A stretch of 40,911 nt of DNA. Origin: Pseudomonas delhiensis (GTDB lineage: Bacteria; Pseudomonadota; Gammaproteobacteria; Pseudomonadales; Pseudomonadaceae). The translations under genes were made by a program, and so were the position numbers. A model generated the notes under the pieces. That model made no database searches, was not told the origin of the DNA, and saw nothing but the letters and a program-made list of their open reading frames with translations. This document shows, piece by piece, positions 33,225 through 40,911 of this stretch (the first letter of the stretch is position 1; each line of letters begins with the position of its first letter). The DNA is taken from the NCBI RefSeq assembly GCF_900187975.1, contig NZ_FZPC01000045.1:1-40911 (forward strand), written 5' to 3'.

Positions 33225-34499
33225 ATGTCGAAACTGCTCAAGTGGGGCCTGCTCGGCATCGTGGCCGTGGCGCTGATCATCAAGGTGTCGCTGTGGCTGT
33301 CCGTGCGCAGCATCGTCGACGATGCCGTGGCGCGCCTGTCGCCGATGGTGGAGATCACCTACGGCGGGATTTCCTCTTCCTTCGACGGCCGCGTCGGCCT
33401 GAAGAACGTGGAGATCCGCGTGCCGGCCGCCCGCGACAGCCTGAAGGTGGCCCATGCCCAGCTCAGGTTCAACGGCCTGCGCGAGCTGCTCAGCTTCAAG
33501 GAGCGCCTGGCCGAGGGCAAGCTGCCCAAGCAGATGGCCATGGAGCTCACCGGCGTCGAGCTGCAGGTGCACGGTCCGTTCATGCAGGCGCTGTACGAGC
33601 AGCCGGCGGAGAGCAGCGTGTTCACCGCCATGAGCGAGGTGGCCTGCGGCAACGTCCGCAACATTGGCTCCGACGAGCTGCTGCAGATGGGCTACCGCAC
33701 CCTGGAGTCGGACATCGAGTTCTCGTACCTGTTCGAACCCGGTGCGCAGAAGCTGACCTTCAACCTGCGCTCGGACGCCCGCGGCATGCTCGACACCCGC
33801 GTCGGCATGTCCCTGAGCAACGTCTCCGAACGCCCCGGCGACATGCGCGTGAACCCGCCGCGGGTGTCCCAGGTGACCGTCGAGCTGGATGACAACCAGT
33901 ACCAGCGCAAGGTCCAGGAGTTCTGCGCCGCGCGCCTGGGCATCAAGCGCGAGGAATACCTCAAGCAGGCCCTGGCGCAGTTCGACAAGGCCATGCGCAG
34001 CCAGCGCGTGGCGCTGGACCCGCCGCTGCTCGACGCCTACGCCCGCTACCTGGCCGACCCGCAGTCGCTACGCCTGGAACTCAACCCCACCGAGGGCATG
34101 ACCTGGGGCGGGCTGCAGTTCTTCGAGGCCAAGGACGTGGTCGGCATGCTGCGCCCGGTGGTGCTGGTGAACCAGCAGGCGGTGAGCCCGGTCGGCTTCG
34201 CCTGGGTCGACCCGTTGAAGCAGAAGATCACCGTCGATTCGGCCACCCACAAGATTTCAGCCGAAGAAACGGTTGAGTCGGAGAAGAGAACGCAGCAATA
34301 TGGCTTCGTCAGTATCGACAGCCTTGCCCAGTACACCGGCAAGCGCCTGCAGTTCATCACCTTCGATGGTGCCTATTACCAGGGTGTACTGCACAAGGTG
34401 GAGAACGGACGAGTCTATATCACGGTCCTCATCGGGACGGGCTCGGCCGAGATGAACCTCCGCCTGAACAAGATCAATCAGGTGCGGGTCGAGTTGTGA
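33225..34499 (+). CDS. Membrane-anchored AsmA-like protein with Sm/SH3-like C-terminal segment
   Basis: This 424-residue protein of unknown function begins with one membrane segment (LLKWGLLGIVAVALIIKVSL) followed by a long periplasmic region. The segment after it (VEITYGGISSSFDGRVGLKN, VEIRVP) recalls the beta-rich start of AsmA/TamB-like proteins, which bridge the periplasm. The last 60 residues (about 360-424: YTGKRLQFITFDGAYYQGVL, then KVENGRVYITVLIGTG) look like a small barrel of the Sm/SH3 kind. DNA encoding about the last 85 residues uses less GC-rich codons (tca, gaa, aga, ata) than the rest. The gene is followed, 22 bp later, by a small GNAT gene. The fold assignments are by eye. Confidence 0.7.
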   Translation: MSKLLKWGLLGIVAVALIIKVSLWLSVRSIVDDAVARLSPMVEITYGGISSSFDGRVGLKNVEIRVPAARDSLKVAHAQLRFNGLRELLSFKERLAEGKLPKQMAMELTGVELQVHGPFMQALYEQPAESSVFTAMSEVACGNVRNIGSDELLQMGYRTLESDIEFSYLFEPGAQKLTFNLRSDARGMLDTRVGMSLSNVSERPGDMRVNPPRVSQVTVELDDNQYQRKVQEFCAARLGIKREEYLKQALAQFDKAMRSQRVALDPPLLDAYARYLADPQSLRLELNPTEGMTWGGLQFFEAKDVVGMLRPVVLVNQQAVSPVGFAWVDPLKQKITVDSATHKISAEETVESEKRTQQYGFVSIDSLAQYTGKRLQFITFDGAYYQGVLHKVENGRVYITVLIGTGSAEMNLRLNKINQVRVEL

Positions 34500-34521
34500 G
34501 ACCCGCAAGAGGAGAGTGCAA

Positions 34522-34806
34522 GTGAGTGAGTCGTTGTCCATCCATCATGATGAGTCCAGCCACCAGTTCGTCACGACGGTGGACGGTCATCGTGCCTACC
34601 TGGCCTACATGGATCTGGGCAAGCAGACGCTGGACATCTACCGCACCTTCGTGCCGGACAGCCTGCGCGGCCGGGGCATCGCCGCGGCGCTCACCGAGCA
34701 CGCGCTGCAGTACGCCGAGCGCAAGGGCTACAGCGTGATTCCCTCCTGCTCCTACGTCGAGCGCTACCTGGAGCGCCACCCGCGCCACGCCGACCGCATG
34801 GCCTGA
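34522..34806 (+). CDS. Small GNAT-like acetyltransferase (YjdJ/COG2388 type)
   Basis: This 94-residue protein begins at a GTG codon; AGGAG lies seven bases upstream, while the alternative GTG at 34516 is too close to it. The acetyl-CoA-binding motif RGRGIAAALTEHALQYAERK and the pattern VIPSCSYVERYLERHP match the short GNAT proteins of the COG2388 group. These act as stand-alone minimal acetyltransferases of unknown substrate. It follows the AsmA-like gene closely and is probably in the same transcript. Confidence 0.88.
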   Translation: MSESLSIHHDESSHQFVTTVDGHRAYLAYMDLGKQTLDIYRTFVPDSLRGRGIAAALTEHALQYAERKGYSVIPSCSYVERYLERHPRHADRMA

Positions 34807-34821
34807 GCCGCCAGCACCAAT

Positions 34822-34851
34822 GAAAACGCCGGGCATTGCCCGGCGTTTTTC
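34822..34851. terminator. Bidirectional terminator between GNAT and DAHP synthase genes
   Basis: The stem aaaacgccgggc / gcccggcgtttt with a four-base loop (att and neighbours) and T-runs on both strands sits between two convergent genes. Confidence 0.92.
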
Positions 34852-34863
34852 GTTGCATCCGAC

Positions 34864-35940
34864 TCAGCCGCGCTGGCGCCTGGGCAGCACGTCCTTGAGC
34901 TTGGCGTGCATGCTGCGCACGGCCTTCTCGGTGGTTTCCCAGTCGATGCAGGCGTCGGTGATGGAGACGCCGTACTGCAGCTGGCAGAGGTCCTTCGGGA
35001 TCGGCTGGCTGCCCCAGCCCAGGTGGCTTTCCACCATCAGGCCGACGATGGAGTTGTTGCCCTCGGCGATCTGGTTGGCGACGTTGTCCATCACCAGCGG
35101 CTGCAGGGCCGGGTCCTTGTTGGAGTTGGCGTGGCTGCAGTCGACCATCACGTTCAGCGGCACCTTGGCCTTGGTCAGCTCCTGCTCGCACAGGGCCACG
35201 CTCACCGAGTCGTAGTTCGGCTTGCCGTTGCCGCCGCGCAGCACCACGTGGCCGTAGCGGTTGCCCTTGGTGGTGACGATGGACACGCCGCCTTCCTGGT
35301 TGATGCCCAGGAAACGGTGCGGGCTGGAGACCGACTGCAGGGCGTTGATCGCCACGGTCAGGCTGCCGTCGGTGCCGTTCTTGAAGCCGACCGCGGAGGA
35401 CAGGCCGGAGGCCATCTCGCGGTGGGTCTGGGATTCGGTGGTGCGCGCGCCGATGGCCGACCAGCTGATCAGGTCCTGCAGGTACTGCGGGGAGATCGGG
35501 TCGAGCGCCTCGGTGGCGGTGGGCAGGCCCATCTCGGCCAGGTCGCGCAGCAGCTGGCGGCCGATGTGCAGGCCGTCCTGGATCTTGAAGGAGTCGTCCA
35601 GGTAGGGGTCGTTGATCAGGCCTTTCCAGCCCACGGTGGTGCGCGGCTTCTCGAAGTACACGCGCATCACCAGGAACAGGCTGTCGGCGACCTCGGCGGC
35701 CAGTACCTTGAGGCGCTCGGCGTATTCGTGGGCGGCCTTGACGTCGTGGATGGAGCAGGGGCCGATCACCACGAACAGGCGGTGGTCCTTGCCGTCGAGG
35801 ATGTCGCGGACGACCTGGCGGCCATGGGCGACGGTCTGCCGGGCGGCTTCGGTCAGGGGGATTTCGCGCTTGAGCTGCTCCGGCGTGATCAGGGTCTCGT
35901 TGGAGGCAACGTTAAGGTCGTCGATCTGTAAATCAGCCAT
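34864..35940 (-). CDS. DAHP synthase (3-deoxy-7-phosphoheptulonate synthase), type I
   Basis: This 358-residue cytoplasmic enzyme joins phosphoenolpyruvate and erythrose 4-phosphate, the first step of the shikimate pathway to aromatic amino acids. Family signatures are GPCSIHDVKAAHEYAERL, RVYFEKPRTTVGWKGLINDP, SWSAIGARTTESQTHREMAS and the Lys- and His-rich metal-binding parts (GFKNGTDGS, CSHANSNKDP). The N-terminal extension needed for feedback control is present. Which amino acid inhibits it cannot be seen. A 17-codon frame with one Trp precedes it (see that entry). The gene is single and minus strand. Confidence 0.95.
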   Translation of the reverse strand: MADLQIDDLNVASNETLITPEQLKREIPLTEAARQTVAHGRQVVRDILDGKDHRLFVVIGPCSIHDVKAAHEYAERLKVLAAEVADSLFLVMRVYFEKPRTTVGWKGLINDPYLDDSFKIQDGLHIGRQLLRDLAEMGLPTATEALDPISPQYLQDLISWSAIGARTTESQTHREMASGLSSAVGFKNGTDGSLTVAINALQSVSSPHRFLGINQEGGVSIVTTKGNRYGHVVLRGGNGKPNYDSVSVALCEQELTKAKVPLNVMVDCSHANSNKDPALQPLVMDNVANQIAEGNNSIVGLMVESHLGWGSQPIPKDLCQLQYGVSITDACIDWETTEKAVRSMHAKLKDVLPRRQRG

Positions 35941-35952
35941 CGTGGTACTCAG

Positions 35953-36006
35953 TCAGGTCACGGGTGCCGGCCGCCAGGAACCCCCCATGCGATGGGGCGC
36001 AGGCAT
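35953..36006 (-). CDS. Possible leader peptide before DAHP synthase
   Basis: A 17-residue frame (MPAPHRMGGSWRPAPVT) ends 12 bases before the DAHP synthase start. It contains one Trp and overlaps the small inverted repeat ccccat-cgc-atgggg. The ribosome site is poor and the single Trp is fewer than a classical attenuator needs. Listed as a candidate only. Confidence 0.2.
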   Translation of the reverse strand: MPAPHRMGGSWRPAPVT

Positions 36007-36106
36007 GAATCTCGCTAAGGGGAAGTCGAACCTTAACGCGTCGGACGCCGGCTCGACAATGGGCAGGCACCGGGAAAATGCCCGGACGACGGGGTTTTGC
36101 GCCGTT

Positions 36107-36526
36107 TCAGATGGCGCAGAACAGGGGGAAGTCGGCGGCATTGCAGGTGATCCACTCCAGCGCCGTGTCCTCCAGCGGCTGCGCCTGGCCGCTTTCGCGC
36201 TCGCGCTGGCGCCGGTAGTGCTCGATCTGGCAGACCTGCTCGACCATGCGCGCGCGGAACAGGGTGTCCTCGTCGAGGAAGGCCACGCCCACCAGGTAGT
36301 CGTCGACGAGCTTGCGGCTCCAGGCCACCACCCCGGGGTAGCGCGCGGCGTCGCCCAGCAGCGGGATGCGCAGCTCGACCGCGGTGCCGCGGCGGAAACC
36401 GCGCGGGGCGTTGCAGGCGACCCCGCCGAGGCTGATATTGTACAGGCGCTGGCGCGGCAGGAAGAGCTGCCTGCGGACCACCAGCTCCACCGGTAGATCA
36501 CATGGGTGACGCAGGAACTGTCGCAT
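36107..36526 (-). CDS. PilZ-domain cyclic-di-GMP-binding protein
   Basis: This 139-residue cytoplasmic protein is a stand-alone PilZ domain. Both cyclic-di-GMP signatures are intact: RQFLR (RxxxR) at the N-terminus and NISLGG ((D/N)xSxxG) in the first strand. A helical tail (RMVEQVCQIEHYRRQRERES) follows. The frame extends to 36598, but the ATG at 36526 gives the usual PilZ beginning and has GGAG about ten bases upstream. That ATG shares bases with the start codon of the divergent thioredoxin-like gene. The output target is unknown. Confidence 0.88.
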   Translation of the reverse strand: MRQFLRHPCDLPVELVVRRQLFLPRQRLYNISLGGVACNAPRGFRRGTAVELRIPLLGDAARYPGVVAWSRKLVDDYLVGVAFLDEDTLFRARMVEQVCQIEHYRRQRERESGQAQPLEDTALEWITCNAADFPLFCAI

Positions 36527-36914
36527 GACGGAAGGCTCCGACTGCAATCTTTTTGGTGTTGGCATCGAGCCAAGTATAGTGCCGTCGTTCGAACTCACCG
36601 ACCTGGACGCCGATCACCGGTTGCTCGAGTTGCCCGGCGACTCGCTGCTGGTCTTCAGCGCCGAGGGCTGCGCTTCCTGCCGCTGGGCCCGCGCGCAGCT
36701 GCCGGGCATGGGGCTGCCGGTGCAGCGCCTGTGCTGGGTCGATGCCGGGCGCAACGGCGGCCTGGTCGAGCGCTACGAAGTCTTCCACCTGCCGGCGCTG
36801 TTCCTGGTGCGCGACGGGGCCTTCCACGGCCGCCTCGACGCGCCCCTGCGCGCCGGCCCCCTGGCCCAGGCCCTGCGTGCCGCGGCCCGGCGCATTCCCG
36901 AGGAGTTGCCCTGA
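36525..36914 (+). CDS. Thioredoxin-like protein with CxxC motif
   Basis: This 129-residue protein has the thioredoxin fold: LLVFSAEGCASCRWARAQLP, then LCWVDAGRNGGLVERYEVFH and the cis-Pro turn LPALFLVRDGAFHGRLD. The active-site motif is CASC rather than the usual CGPC. No signal peptide is seen, so it should act in the cytoplasm. The ATG at 36525 has AGGAA about nine bases upstream. This start overlaps, on the other strand, the start codon of the PilZ gene. The stop directly abuts the start of the PanE-like gene, so the two are co-transcribed. Substrate unknown. Confidence 0.8.
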   Translation: MTEGSDCNLFGVGIEPSIVPSFELTDLDADHRLLELPGDSLLVFSAEGCASCRWARAQLPGMGLPVQRLCWVDAGRNGGLVERYEVFHLPALFLVRDGAFHGRLDAPLRAGPLAQALRAAARRIPEELP

Positions 36915-37871
36915 ATGACTGTTCCCCCCGTTCGCATCGGCGTGATCGGCACCGGCGCCATCGGCGGTTTCTACGGCCTGATGCTGGCCCGCGCCGGCTT
37001 CGACGTGCACTTCCTGCTGCGCAGCGAATACGCCGCGGTGGCCGAACACGGCCTGCGCCTGAACAGCCAGGTGCATGGCGCGCTGAGCCTGGCGCCGGTG
37101 CAGGCCTACCACGACGTCGCCGAGCTGCCGCCGTGCGACTGGCTGCTGGTGGGCGCCAAGACCACCGGCAACGCCGAGCTGGCGCCGCTGATAGCCCGCG
37201 CCGCGGCGCCGGGGGCCAAGGTCCTGCTGCTGCAGAACGGCCTGGCGGTGGAGGAGGGCCTGCGCCCGCTGCTGCCGGATTCGCTGCACCTGCTGGGCGG
37301 GCTCTGTTACATCTGCGTGCACCGCGCCGCCCCCGGGGTGATCGAGCACCAGGCCCTGGGCGCGGTGCACCTGGGCTACCACAGCGGGCCGGCCGCCGAT
37401 GCCGCCGCCGGCCAGGCCCTGGCCGAGGAGGGCGCGGCGCTGTTCCGCGCGGCCGGGCTGGATTCCCTGGCGATGCCGGCGCTGGAGCACGCGCGCTGGC
37501 AGAAACTGGTGTGGAACATCCCCTACAACGGCCTGTCGGTGCTGCTCGACAGCGGCACCCGGGCGCTGATGGCCAATGCCGACAGCCGCGCGCTGATCGC
37601 CGCCATCATGGACGAGGTGATGGCCGGCGCCGCCGCCTGCGGCCATGAGCTGCCGGCCGGCTACCCGGCGGCGATGCTGAGCGCGACCGAGCGCATGCCC
37701 GACTACCTGCCGAGCATGTACCACGACTTCGCCCAGCGCCGGCCGCTGGAGCTGCAGGCCATCTACGACGCGCCCCTGGCCGCGGCGGCCGCCGCCGGGG
37801 CGGCGATGCCGCGCATCGAGGCGCTGCAACGGGCGCTACGCTTCATCGACGCGCGCAACCAGGCGCGCTGA
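36915..37871 (+). CDS. PanE/ApbA-like 2-dehydropantoate 2-reductase family protein
   Basis: This 318-residue cytoplasmic NADPH-dependent reductase has the Rossmann signature GVIGTGAIGGFYGLMLARAG at its start and the C-terminal ApbA domain with KLVWNIPYNGLSVLLDSGTR, followed by SMYHDFAQRRPLELQAIYD. These match the ketopantoate reductase fold. Pseudomonas genomes carry several PanE paralogues, so a role in pantothenate synthesis is possible but unproven. The ATG follows the thioredoxin-like stop with no gap and has GAGGAG upstream. The next gene starts 21 bp later. Confidence 0.88.
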   Translation: MTVPPVRIGVIGTGAIGGFYGLMLARAGFDVHFLLRSEYAAVAEHGLRLNSQVHGALSLAPVQAYHDVAELPPCDWLLVGAKTTGNAELAPLIARAAAPGAKVLLLQNGLAVEEGLRPLLPDSLHLLGGLCYICVHRAAPGVIEHQALGAVHLGYHSGPAADAAAGQALAEEGAALFRAAGLDSLAMPALEHARWQKLVWNIPYNGLSVLLDSGTRALMANADSRALIAAIMDEVMAGAAACGHELPAGYPAAMLSATERMPDYLPSMYHDFAQRRPLELQAIYDAPLAAAAAAGAAMPRIEALQRALRFIDARNQAR

Positions 37872-37892
37872 TCCACCACGGGGGAACGGGCA

Positions 37893-38804
37893 ATGGGCAA
37901 GGGGCTGGGTGACAAGCTGGTGGTGGCGATCTCCTCGCGGGCGCTGTTCGACCTCGACGAGAGCCACCGCATCTACGAATCCGAAGGCGTGGAGGCCTAC
38001 CGGCAGTACCAGATCGTCCACGAGGACGAGGTGCTGCAGCCCGGCGACGCCTTCGCCCTGGTGCAGAAGCTGCTGGGCCTCAACGAGATGCTCGGCCGGC
38101 AACTGGTGGAGGTGGTGCTGGTGTCGCGCAACAGCGCCGACACCGGGCTGCGGGTGTTCAACTCCATCCAGCAGCACGGCCTGGGCATCTCCCGCGCGGC
38201 CTTCGTCGGCGGGCGCAGCCCTTACCCGTACCTGGCGGCGTTCGGCTGCCACCTGTTCCTCTCCACCCACGTCGAAGACGTACGCAGCGCCCTGGAGAAC
38301 GGCTTCGCCGCGGCCACCATCCTCTCCGCCGGGGCCCGTCGCGAGACCGGCGGCGAACTGCGCTTCGCCTTCGACGGCGACGCCGTGCTGTTCTCCGACG
38401 AGGCCGAGCGGGTGTTCCAGCAGGGCGGCCTGGAGGCCTTCCAGACCCGCGAGCAGGAGTCCGCCCGCGAGCCACTGGGCGGCGGCCCCTTCAAGCCCTT
38501 CCTGGCGGCGCTGAACCGCGTGCAGCAGGCCTTCCCCCAGGAGTCCTGCCCGATCCGCACGGCCCTGGTCACCGCGCGCTCGGCGCCGGCCCACGAGCGG
38601 GTGATCCGCACCCTGCGTGAATGGGACATCCGCCTCGACGAGTCGCTGTTCCTCGGCGGCCTGGACAAGTCGGCGTTCCTCGAGGCCTTCAGCGCCGACG
38701 TGTTCTTCGACGACCAGCCCGGGCACTGCGAGCGGGCCAGGGACGTGGTCGCCACCGGCCACGTGCCCCACGGCGTGAGCAACGAGCCGCAGACGGCCAG
38801 CTAG
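37893..38804 (+). CDS. Cytosolic 5'-nucleotidase (PF06189-type)
   Basis: This 303-residue cytoplasmic protein matches the bacterial 5'-nucleotidase group related to eukaryotic cN-I, which hydrolyses nucleoside monophosphates. The opening LVVAISSRALFDLDESHRIY contains the acidic nucleophile region, and VLVSRNSADTGLRVFNSIQQ, AFVGGRSPYPYLAAFGCHLF and DVFFDDQPGHCE carry the later haloacid-dehalogenase-like motifs. It lies 21 bp after the PanE-like gene, so a thioredoxin / PanE-like / nucleotidase operon is likely. The ribosome site (GGGGAACGGGC) is modest. Confidence 0.9.
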   Translation: MGKGLGDKLVVAISSRALFDLDESHRIYESEGVEAYRQYQIVHEDEVLQPGDAFALVQKLLGLNEMLGRQLVEVVLVSRNSADTGLRVFNSIQQHGLGISRAAFVGGRSPYPYLAAFGCHLFLSTHVEDVRSALENGFAAATILSAGARRETGGELRFAFDGDAVLFSDEAERVFQQGGLEAFQTREQESAREPLGGGPFKPFLAALNRVQQAFPQESCPIRTALVTARSAPAHERVIRTLREWDIRLDESLFLGGLDKSAFLEAFSADVFFDDQPGHCERARDVVATGHVPHGVSNEPQTAS

Positions 38805-38868
38805 CGCGGCCTCGGCCGCTTGCTGCTACTCTGCTCAGAGGCCCGCCGCCGAGGCAGTAGGAGGCCGC

Positions 38869-39357
38869 ATGATCCGATCGATTCTCTACGCTACCGACCT
38901 TGGTCTCTACGCCCCGTACGTTCTCCAGCACGCCATGTCCCTCGCCCGCGCCTACGACGCCGAGATCCACGTGGTGCACGCCGTCGAGCCGATGGGGCTG
39001 TTCGCCGACTCCGTGCTGCAGACCTACCTGGATGCCGACACCCTCGCCGAGCTGCGCAGCAGCGGCCTGAGCACCGTCATGGGCAATATCGAGCGGCGGG
39101 TGATGGAGGGCTTTCGCGACGAGCTCGGCGAGCTGCACGGGGAGGCGGGCATGATCCGTTCGGTGCGCGTGCTGCAGGGCGACCCGCCGCAGGTGATCCT
39201 GGACGAGGCGCAGCGCCTGCAGGTGGACCTGATAGTCGCCGGCAGCCACAGCCATGGCGAGGGCATGAACACGCCCCTGGGGCGTACCGCCGCACGGGTG
39301 GTGCAGCTGGCGGAAGTGCCGGTGTACCTGGTGCCCATGTTGCAGCACCGCACCTGA
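38869..39357 (+). CDS. Universal stress protein (UspA family)
   Basis: This 162-residue cytoplasmic protein is a single Usp domain. It opens with ILYATDLGLYAPYVLQHAMS and ends in the ATP-binding loop GSHSHGEGMNTPLGRTAARV, VQLAEVPVYLVPM, which fits the nucleotide-binding Usp class. GGAGG precedes the ATG. It lies between the nucleotidase and cysB; its homologue is next to cysB in P. aeruginosa too (from memory). It may be transcribed with the genes upstream, since no terminator is seen in the 64-bp gap. Confidence 0.92.
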   Translation: MIRSILYATDLGLYAPYVLQHAMSLARAYDAEIHVVHAVEPMGLFADSVLQTYLDADTLAELRSSGLSTVMGNIERRVMEGFRDELGELHGEAGMIRSVRVLQGDPPQVILDEAQRLQVDLIVAGSHSHGEGMNTPLGRTAARVVQLAEVPVYLVPMLQHRT

Positions 39358-39459
39358 GGCGGCTGCGCGACGAACGGACGGGGCGCTCTGCCTCGCGTTT
39401 TTCCCGGGGGCCGGGGGTGGCCGGGGGGGCGCCATGAGCGACGTAGTAGGCAAGCTCGA

Positions 39460-40527
<1,068 letters not shown>

Positions 40528-40544
40528 GGCGACGCCACCCCGCG

Positions 40545-40571
40545 ACGCCCGGCTTCGGCCGGGCGTTTTCG
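40545..40571 (+). terminator. Intrinsic terminator of cysB
   Basis: The stem acgcccgg / ccgggcgt with loop cttcgg is followed by four T, starting 17 bases after the stop. Confidence 0.9.
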
Positions 40572-40771
40572 TTCAGGCCCCGGCGGGAGCGCGGGGCGGA
40601 TAGCCGTTCGCGGTTATCCGCCGCTCCACCCACGCCAGTCCCATGTAGGAGCGCGCCCTGCGCGCGAATCGCAGGCAGGGCCTGCTCCTACAGTTCGCCA
40701 TGAGGCATGGCATTCCACCTGTAGGAGCGGACTCTGTCCGCGATGCGGCAGATAACGCCATAGGCGTTATG
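40572..40771. repeat. Intergenic repeat cluster after cysB
   Basis: No gene is seen. It contains a palindromic ggcggatagccgttcgcggt unit ending tatccgcc (40597-40622), an inverted unit gtaggagcgcgccctgcgcg ... gcctgctcctacag (about 40646-40693) and a ctgtaggagcggactctgtc unit (about 40721-40744) followed by the palindrome ataacgccataggcgttat (40752-40770). The same unit types appear at the left end of the window. Confidence 0.7.
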
Positions 40772-40911
40772 CGTATATGGACTCCTCCCGTTTTGCCAGC
40801 GACCGACGTGCTTTTTCGAACTTGGGTACGACTGCTGCCGTATATCCGGCTTCATGGAGCGATACATCCGCTCCCGAGCCCTGATGAAAATCCGCTCATG
40901 TGCGCCTGATC
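40772..40911. repeat. Right copy of the 140-bp perfect inverted end repeat
   Basis: Exact reverse complement of bases 1-140. The base just inside it (40771, g on this strand) breaks the identity. See the left copy for interpretation. Confidence 0.9.

Overview
The window is high-GC Pseudomonas DNA, probably from the P. aeruginosa / P. nitroreducens / P. citronellolis side of the genus. This rests on the GC-rich codon use, on gene order (an lsfA-ssu sulfonate block; a thiolase/FadJ pair; a DAHP synthase - PilZ - PanE-like - nucleotidase - Usp - cysB block) and on intergenic repeats of the 'gtaggagcg...' type. No rRNA, tRNA, CRISPR array, transposase, integrase or phage gene was found. The first 140 bases are the exact reverse complement of the last 140 and then diverge at once. 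This looks more like a contig bounded by a dispersed repeat than a transposon.

Layout. (1) 389-12199 is a biofilm-adhesin locus. A minus-strand type I secretion operon (TolC-like outer-membrane channel, ABC exporter with a degenerate C39-like domain, HlyD-like adaptor) is divergent from a 2121-residue LapA/BapA-type RTX adhesin. The adhesin has an N-terminal retention module with a LapG-type TAAG site, five ~180-residue repeats, two von Willebrand A domains and C-terminal RTX nonapeptides. (2) 12368-14249 holds a stand-alone thiolase and a small DUF6316-like protein. (3) 14469-23066 is a sulfur-starvation island: 1-Cys peroxiredoxin LsfA, an ABC importer of the sulfonate family, then ssuE, ssuA, ssuD, ssuC, ssuB and ssuF. 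Several of these proteins are almost free of Cys and Met. (4) 23162-24191 holds, on the minus strand, a periplasmic cytochrome c and an unlisted 33-residue membrane peptide. (5) 24637-28015 is a beta-oxidation pair (thiolase plus FadJ-like multifunctional enzyme). (6) 28729-33000 is a string of single genes: glutamine amidotransferase, CorA-like transporter, small membrane protein, macro-domain protein, small secreted protein and crotonase. (7) 33225-34806 holds an AsmA-like membrane-anchored protein and a small GNAT protein. (8) 34864-40527 holds DAHP synthase, a PilZ protein divergent from a thioredoxin-like gene, a PanE-like reductase, a 5'-nucleotidase, a universal stress protein and the sulfur regulator CysB.

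How it works together. CysB at the right end is the expected activator of the lsfA/ssu island, so regulator and regulon lie about 17-25 kb apart. The adhesin locus and the PilZ protein are both plausibly linked to cyclic-di-GMP, but lapD and lapG are not in the window. Long intergenic gaps are mostly filled by inverted repeats, several of which probably act as terminators or REP-type elements.

I found no clearly new multi-gene system. The best leads are the dual-VWA adhesin with its candidate FleQ box, the sulfur-free sulfonate proteins and their shared promoter element, the overlapping PilZ/thioredoxin start codons, the 33-residue membrane peptide and the exact 140-bp inverted ends.
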